Shown piece by piece: positions 42,811 through 46,138 of a DNA stretch of 46,138 nt. Origin of the DNA: JAUNKE01 sp041853585 (GTDB lineage: Bacteria > Bacillota > Clostridia > Peptostreptococcales > Filifactoraceae); contig JBGZSM010000051.1 in the NCBI GenBank assembly GCA_041853585.1, positions 1 to 46,138 of the forward strand, given 5' to 3'. The translations under genes and the position numbers were made by a program. The first letter of the stretch is position 1. Each line of letters begins with the position of its first letter. The notes below the pieces were generated by a model. It did no database searches. It had not been told where the DNA came from and saw only the letters and a list, made by a program, of their open reading frames with translations.

Positions 42811-44856
42811 ATGAACAATTTTATGTATTTGGCTCCGGCTGTAGGGCTTGGTGCCTTAGTTTTTGCGTGGCTTTTGGCAAGCAAAATCAACAAAGTTGCA
42901 CCCGGAACTGACCGAATGAAAGAAATTTCATCTTACATTCACGAAGGAGCGATGGCATTCTTGGCAAGAGAATACAAAGCGCTGGCTATTTTCATCGTAG
43001 CATTATTTGTGGTACTGGCAGTAGGAATCAATTTACCGACTGCTGTGAGCTTTTTGATAGGAGCAGTTTTCTCTACTTTGGCGGGATTCTTTGGAATGCA
43101 GGTGGCAACCAAAGCGAATGTTCGTACTGCCAATGCGGCTAGAGAAGGCGGAATGAACAAAGCACTTTCCGTAGCATTCTCCGGTGGAGCGGTTATGGGA
43201 ATGTGTGTTGTCGGCTTGGGTATTTTGGGAGTAGGTGCATCCTTTGTTATACTTACCTCCGTACTTGGCAAAGATTTAATTGAAGCGGCGACAATTCTTA
43301 CAGGATTCGGACTTGGTGCATCATCGCTTGCGCTTTTCGGTCGTGTAGGCGGCGGTATCTACACAAAAGCGGCGGATGTCGGAGCGGACCTTGTCGGTAA
43401 AGTTGAAGCAGGAATTCCGGAAGACGACCCTCGAAACCCGGCGGTTATCGCGGACAATGTAGGAGACAATGTCGGTGATGTTGCCGGAATGGGAGCGGAC
43501 CTTTTTGAATCTTATGTGGGCTCAATTATCGGAGCAATTACACTTGGAATCATCGCATCCAATGCGCAGGGAGCAACTTACGGTGAAAGCGGAGCGCTTT
43601 TCCCATTGCTTGTTGCAGCGATTGGTGTCGTATCTTCCATCATCGGTACTTTCTTTGTAAAAGGTGGCGATGGAAAAGACCCTGGACAATCTCTAAAAAT
43701 GGGAACTTATGTTTCCGGTGCGATTACGATTGTCGGAGCATTCTTCCTATCCAATATGTTGCTTGGAACACTAAAAGGTTTTTGGGCGATCGTATTTGGT
43801 TTGCTTGTAGGAACTTTGATTGGACAAATTACGGAAGTATATACTTCTTCAGATTATAAACATGTTAAAAAGATTGCGGACCAATCTGAAACCGGTCCGG
43901 CAACAACGATTATTTCCGGTCTTGCAGTCGGTATGGAATCGACAGCAATTCCTGTACTGTTGATTTGCGTTGGCATTCTTGGTGCATATTGGGCAGCGGG
44001 ACTTTACGGAATTGCACTTGCTGCGGTAGGAATGCTTGCAACCGGAGGTATGACGATTGCGGTTGACGCTTACGGACCAATTGCGGACAATGCCGGCGGT
44101 ATTGCGGAGATGTCCGAGCTTCCAAGTTCCGTGCGCGAAATTACCGACAAGTTGGACTCCGTTGGTAACACAACAGCGGCTATCGGTAAAGGATTTGCAA
44201 TCGGTTCTGCAGCGCTTACAGCGTTGGCGTTGTTTGCATCTTATACAGCGGTAACGAATCTTACAGCAATTTCCATTACAAAGCCGGCGGTAATTGTCGG
44301 TATGCTAATCGGCGGAATGTTGCCATTCCTATTCTCTGCGATTACAATGCAAGCGGTAGGTAAAGCGGCATTTGAAATGATTGAAGAAGTAAGAAGACAG
44401 TTCAAAGAGATTCCGGGAATCATGGAAGGAAAAGCGAAGCCGGATTATGCAAAATGCGTTGACATCTCTACATCCGCAGCTCTTAAAGAAATGATTATTC
44501 CGGGCGTCTTGGCGGTAGCAAGTCCGATTGCAGTCGGAATGTTGCTCGGAACGGAAGCTCTTGGCGGATTGCTTGGCGGCTCACTCGTTTCAGGAGTTTT
44601 GATGGCGATTATGATGTCCAATGCCGGTGGAGCATGGGACAATGCGAAAAAATATATTGAAGGTGGAGCTCATGGCGGAAAAGGTTCTGAGCCACACAAA
44701 GCGGCAGTTGTTGGAGATACGGTTGGCGACCCGTTCAAGGATACATCCGGACCATCCATCAACATTCTTATCAAACTGATGACAATCGTTGCAGTTGTAT
44801 TTGCACCATTGTTCGTTCAGTATGGTGGAATCCTTCTTAAAATGATTGAGAAGTAA
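42811..44856 (+). CDS. hppA: K+-dependent membrane-bound pyrophosphatase (Na+ or H+ pump)
   Basis: The 681-residue membrane protein couples hydrolysis of pyrophosphate to ion pumping. The substrate site has the DVGADLVGKVEAGIPEDDPRNPAVIADNVGDNVGDVAGMGAD block; the C-terminal part has GGAWDNAKKYIE and a KAAVVGDTVGDPFKDT segment. The GNTTAAIGKG motif has alanine where K+-independent enzymes have lysine, so K+ dependence follows; K+-dependent bacterial forms are often Na+ pumps. I start it at ATG 42811 after GGGAGGAA. Pairing with glycine fermentation suits an anaerobe that saves energy from biosynthetic pyrophosphate. Confidence 0.96.
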   Translation: MNNFMYLAPAVGLGALVFAWLLASKINKVAPGTDRMKEISSYIHEGAMAFLAREYKALAIFIVALFVVLAVGINLPTAVSFLIGAVFSTLAGFFGMQVATKANVRTANAAREGGMNKALSVAFSGGAVMGMCVVGLGILGVGASFVILTSVLGKDLIEAATILTGFGLGASSLALFGRVGGGIYTKAADVGADLVGKVEAGIPEDDPRNPAVIADNVGDNVGDVAGMGADLFESYVGSIIGAITLGIIASNAQGATYGESGALFPLLVAAIGVVSSIIGTFFVKGGDGKDPGQSLKMGTYVSGAITIVGAFFLSNMLLGTLKGFWAIVFGLLVGTLIGQITEVYTSSDYKHVKKIADQSETGPATTIISGLAVGMESTAIPVLLICVGILGAYWAAGLYGIALAAVGMLATGGMTIAVDAYGPIADNAGGIAEMSELPSSVREITDKLDSVGNTTAAIGKGFAIGSAALTALALFASYTAVTNLTAISITKPAVIVGMLIGGMLPFLFSAITMQAVGKAAFEMIEEVRRQFKEIPGIMEGKAKPDYAKCVDISTSAALKEMIIPGVLAVASPIAVGMLLGTEALGGLLGGSLVSGVLMAIMMSNAGGAWDNAKKYIEGGAHGGKGSEPHKAAVVGDTVGDPFKDTSGPSINILIKLMTIVAVVFAPLFVQYGGILLKMIEK

Positions 44857-44870
44857 TCTCATGAAATAAA

Positions 44871-44928
44871 ACAGCTTTCGGCATGTGTACGGATATTAAA
44901 TTCGATGCTTGAGGAAGCTGTTTTTTTG
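44871..44928 (+). terminator. Terminator after hppA
   Basis: ACAGCTTTC (44871-44879) pairs with GGAAGCTGT (44913-44921, with a T-G pair), with a long loop and seven T residues after. The following 44940-45110 stretch is A/T-rich, includes a TTAGCT/AGCTAA palindrome near 45020, and shows no gene. Confidence 0.75.
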
Positions 44929-45159
44929 TACAGAAATCTGATTTTTGTCCGTTCATAATACTTTTTATACTAAAATAAACAAAATATCCCCACAACTATT
45001 GAATTTCTAAACATATCTATTAGCTGTATAGCTAAGTTTACTAACTTTTTACAACGATTGGGAAAAAGCCTTGATATGTTAGTGTGTTGTGATAAAATAT
45101 AGTTGTAACGACTTGACCTAATAAGATATAATCTTAGGAGGAAACGAGGTATATTACAA

Positions 45160-46004
45160 ATGAGTCGAAACTATCAACTGGAATTCAAGAAGAAGATTGT
45201 CTTTTTTTCTAATGAGAATGACACTTCAAAAGACTTGCCGAAGAATACTGGTGTATCCAAAGCAAGCATTTCTATTTGGGTCAAACAATTCCGCGAAGAA
45301 TGCCAAACAAATGAAGAAGCCAAAGTCGATTATGATTACATGAAGGAGAATTTACAGCTCAGAAAACAACTTACAGAACTCCAAAAGGAAAATGAGTTCT
45401 TAAAAAAGCGGCGGCATTCTTTGCGAAGGAAATCGATTAGCGGCTTATCGATTTATTCAGAAATACAACAAGAAATTTGGACTTCGATGGCTTCTGAGAA
45501 AGTTTCGTATCTGCCCAAATGCATACTACAATTATCTCAAAAAGCGAAAAGCGGATTATCACAGACGAAAAGAAGAAATCAAAGACACCATTGGAGAAAT
45601 CTACCACGCCCACAGCGGAGTAGATGGCTACAGAAGCATGCATGCTTGCCTTATTCGTAAAGGATATAGCATTAGTCGTTTAACGGTTCATAAGTAGATG
45701 AATGTTGAAATGCAGCTGTTCTCAATCTCGAGAAAAAAGAAGCCTGCATACGAACGAGGTATTGCTCACAAAGTATACGAAAACAAACTAAATCAGGATT
45801 TTCATGCAGAGGAGATCAACCAAAAGTGGTGCATCGATTTCACCTATCTTTTCTTAACTGATGGCAGCAAGCGTTATAACTGTACGAATCGACTTATATG
45901 ACCGAAGTGTTGTCGCAAGTATAACGGATAGAAATATAACCGCCGATTTAGCAAAAAGAACGCTAGAAAAAGCAATTCATTCAGAACCCGGAATCAACTG
46001 GTAA
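45160..46004 (+). pseudogene. Decayed IS3-family insertion sequence (OrfA and OrfB remnants)
   Basis: OrfA starts MSRNYQLEFKKKIVFFSNEN with a helix-turn-helix and a leucine-zipper-like ENLQLRKQLTELQKENEFLKK. At A6G (45402-45408) the frame must move by -1 to reach the normal ending AAAFFAKEID. OrfB follows in another frame (YRFIQKY..., HSGVDGYRSMHACLIRKGYSISRLTVHK), then has a TAG at about 45695 where tyrosine is expected. It resumes to KWCIDFTYLFLTDGSKRYN, the first Asp of the DDE site, shifts frame near 45890 and stops at 46002. The last part of the catalytic domain is missing, so it cannot transpose by itself. Confidence 0.85.
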
Positions 46005-46102
46005 GTTGTAAAATCAAATGCATAGTAATAAATAAGTATAGAAAAAGTCATGAAGATACTGTATACTAAGTTCGACCAAAAAATCAGTAAAGGAGTATCC
46101 AC

Positions 46103-46138
46103 ATGACCCACTCTAAGTATAACACAGATAATAGCAAA
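46103..46138 (+). CDS. Start of a gene cut by the window end, possibly a transposase
   Basis: An ATG follows AAAGGAG by nine bases and reads MTHSKYNTDNSK to the last base of the window. The N-terminus and its place beside a decayed insertion sequence suggest an IS30-like transposase, but twelve residues are too few to be sure. Confidence 0.35.
   Translation, partial: MTHSKYNTDNSK

Noticed and set aside
45018..45033. Palindrome TTAGCT-GTAT-AGCTAA as a terminator or operator
   Set aside because: It has no T run, is short in an A/T-rich background and has no clear gene to control, so chance is likely.
1..46138. CRISPR array, rRNA genes or prophage
   Set aside because: No regularly spaced repeats, rRNA sequence or phage structural genes were seen on either strand.

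Overview
The window reads as the chromosome of a low-to-moderate GC, Gram-positive anaerobe of the class Clostridia. Evidence: a T-box in front of thrS, AGGAGG-type ribosome binding sites, lipoprotein signal peptides, Firmicutes gene order (glmU-prs-pth-mfd-prsA-flippase; infC-rpmI-rplT; rplU-prp-rpmA with an N-terminally extended L27), and a complete selenocysteine-dependent glycine reductase operon. An amino-acid fermenter related to Peptostreptococcaceae/Eubacteriales is likely. The species cannot be fixed from the sequence alone.

Layout. 1-2400: T-box-controlled thrS. 2400-10040: a cobalamin-riboswitch-controlled operon for corrinoid-dependent methyl transfer, consisting of a CobW-like G3E GTPase, two tandem UroD/MtaA-type methyltransferases, one corrinoid protein, a third UroD-type methyltransferase, a shortened fourth UroD-like protein that has lost a zinc ligand, and a RACo-type reductive activator. 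10137-12215: a GNAT protein, then infC-rpmI-rplT behind a ribosomal leader, with infC probably starting at AUU. 12370-16025: a structured intergenic repeat, a GH114-like lipoprotein and a three-gene ABC-2 exporter. 16093-25932: sirtuin, then the glmU-prs-pth-mfd-prsA-MOP flippase housekeeping run. 26086-30157: a small Imm17-like membrane protein (minus strand), free-methionine-sulfoxide reductase, and a second cobalamin riboswitch driving a corrinoid uptake ABC transporter. 30227-34349: radical SAM protein (minus), nitronate monooxygenase-like flavoprotein, rplU-prp-rpmA and trmL. 34423-42305: glycine riboswitch and grdX-trxB-trxA-grdE-grdA-grdB-grdC-grdD, with in-frame UGA (Sec) codons in grdA and grdB. 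42349-44930: second copy of the structured repeat, secG, and a K+-dependent membrane pyrophosphatase. 45160-46138: a decayed IS3-family element and the first codons of another gene.

How it fits together. Glycine is reduced to acetyl phosphate by proteins A, B and C with electrons from the operon's own thioredoxin system; a single-aptamer glycine riboswitch with a terminator gates the operon. The pyrophosphatase would conserve energy from pyrophosphate. Two B12 riboswitches place corrinoid uptake and a corrinoid methyltransferase system under the same signal. The methyl donor and acceptor of that system cannot be named from sequence: there is no recognisable pterin-binding methyltransferase and no coenzyme M context in the window. 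It is the best candidate here for undescribed biology. The second candidate is the pair of 45-nt repeats with compensatory base changes.
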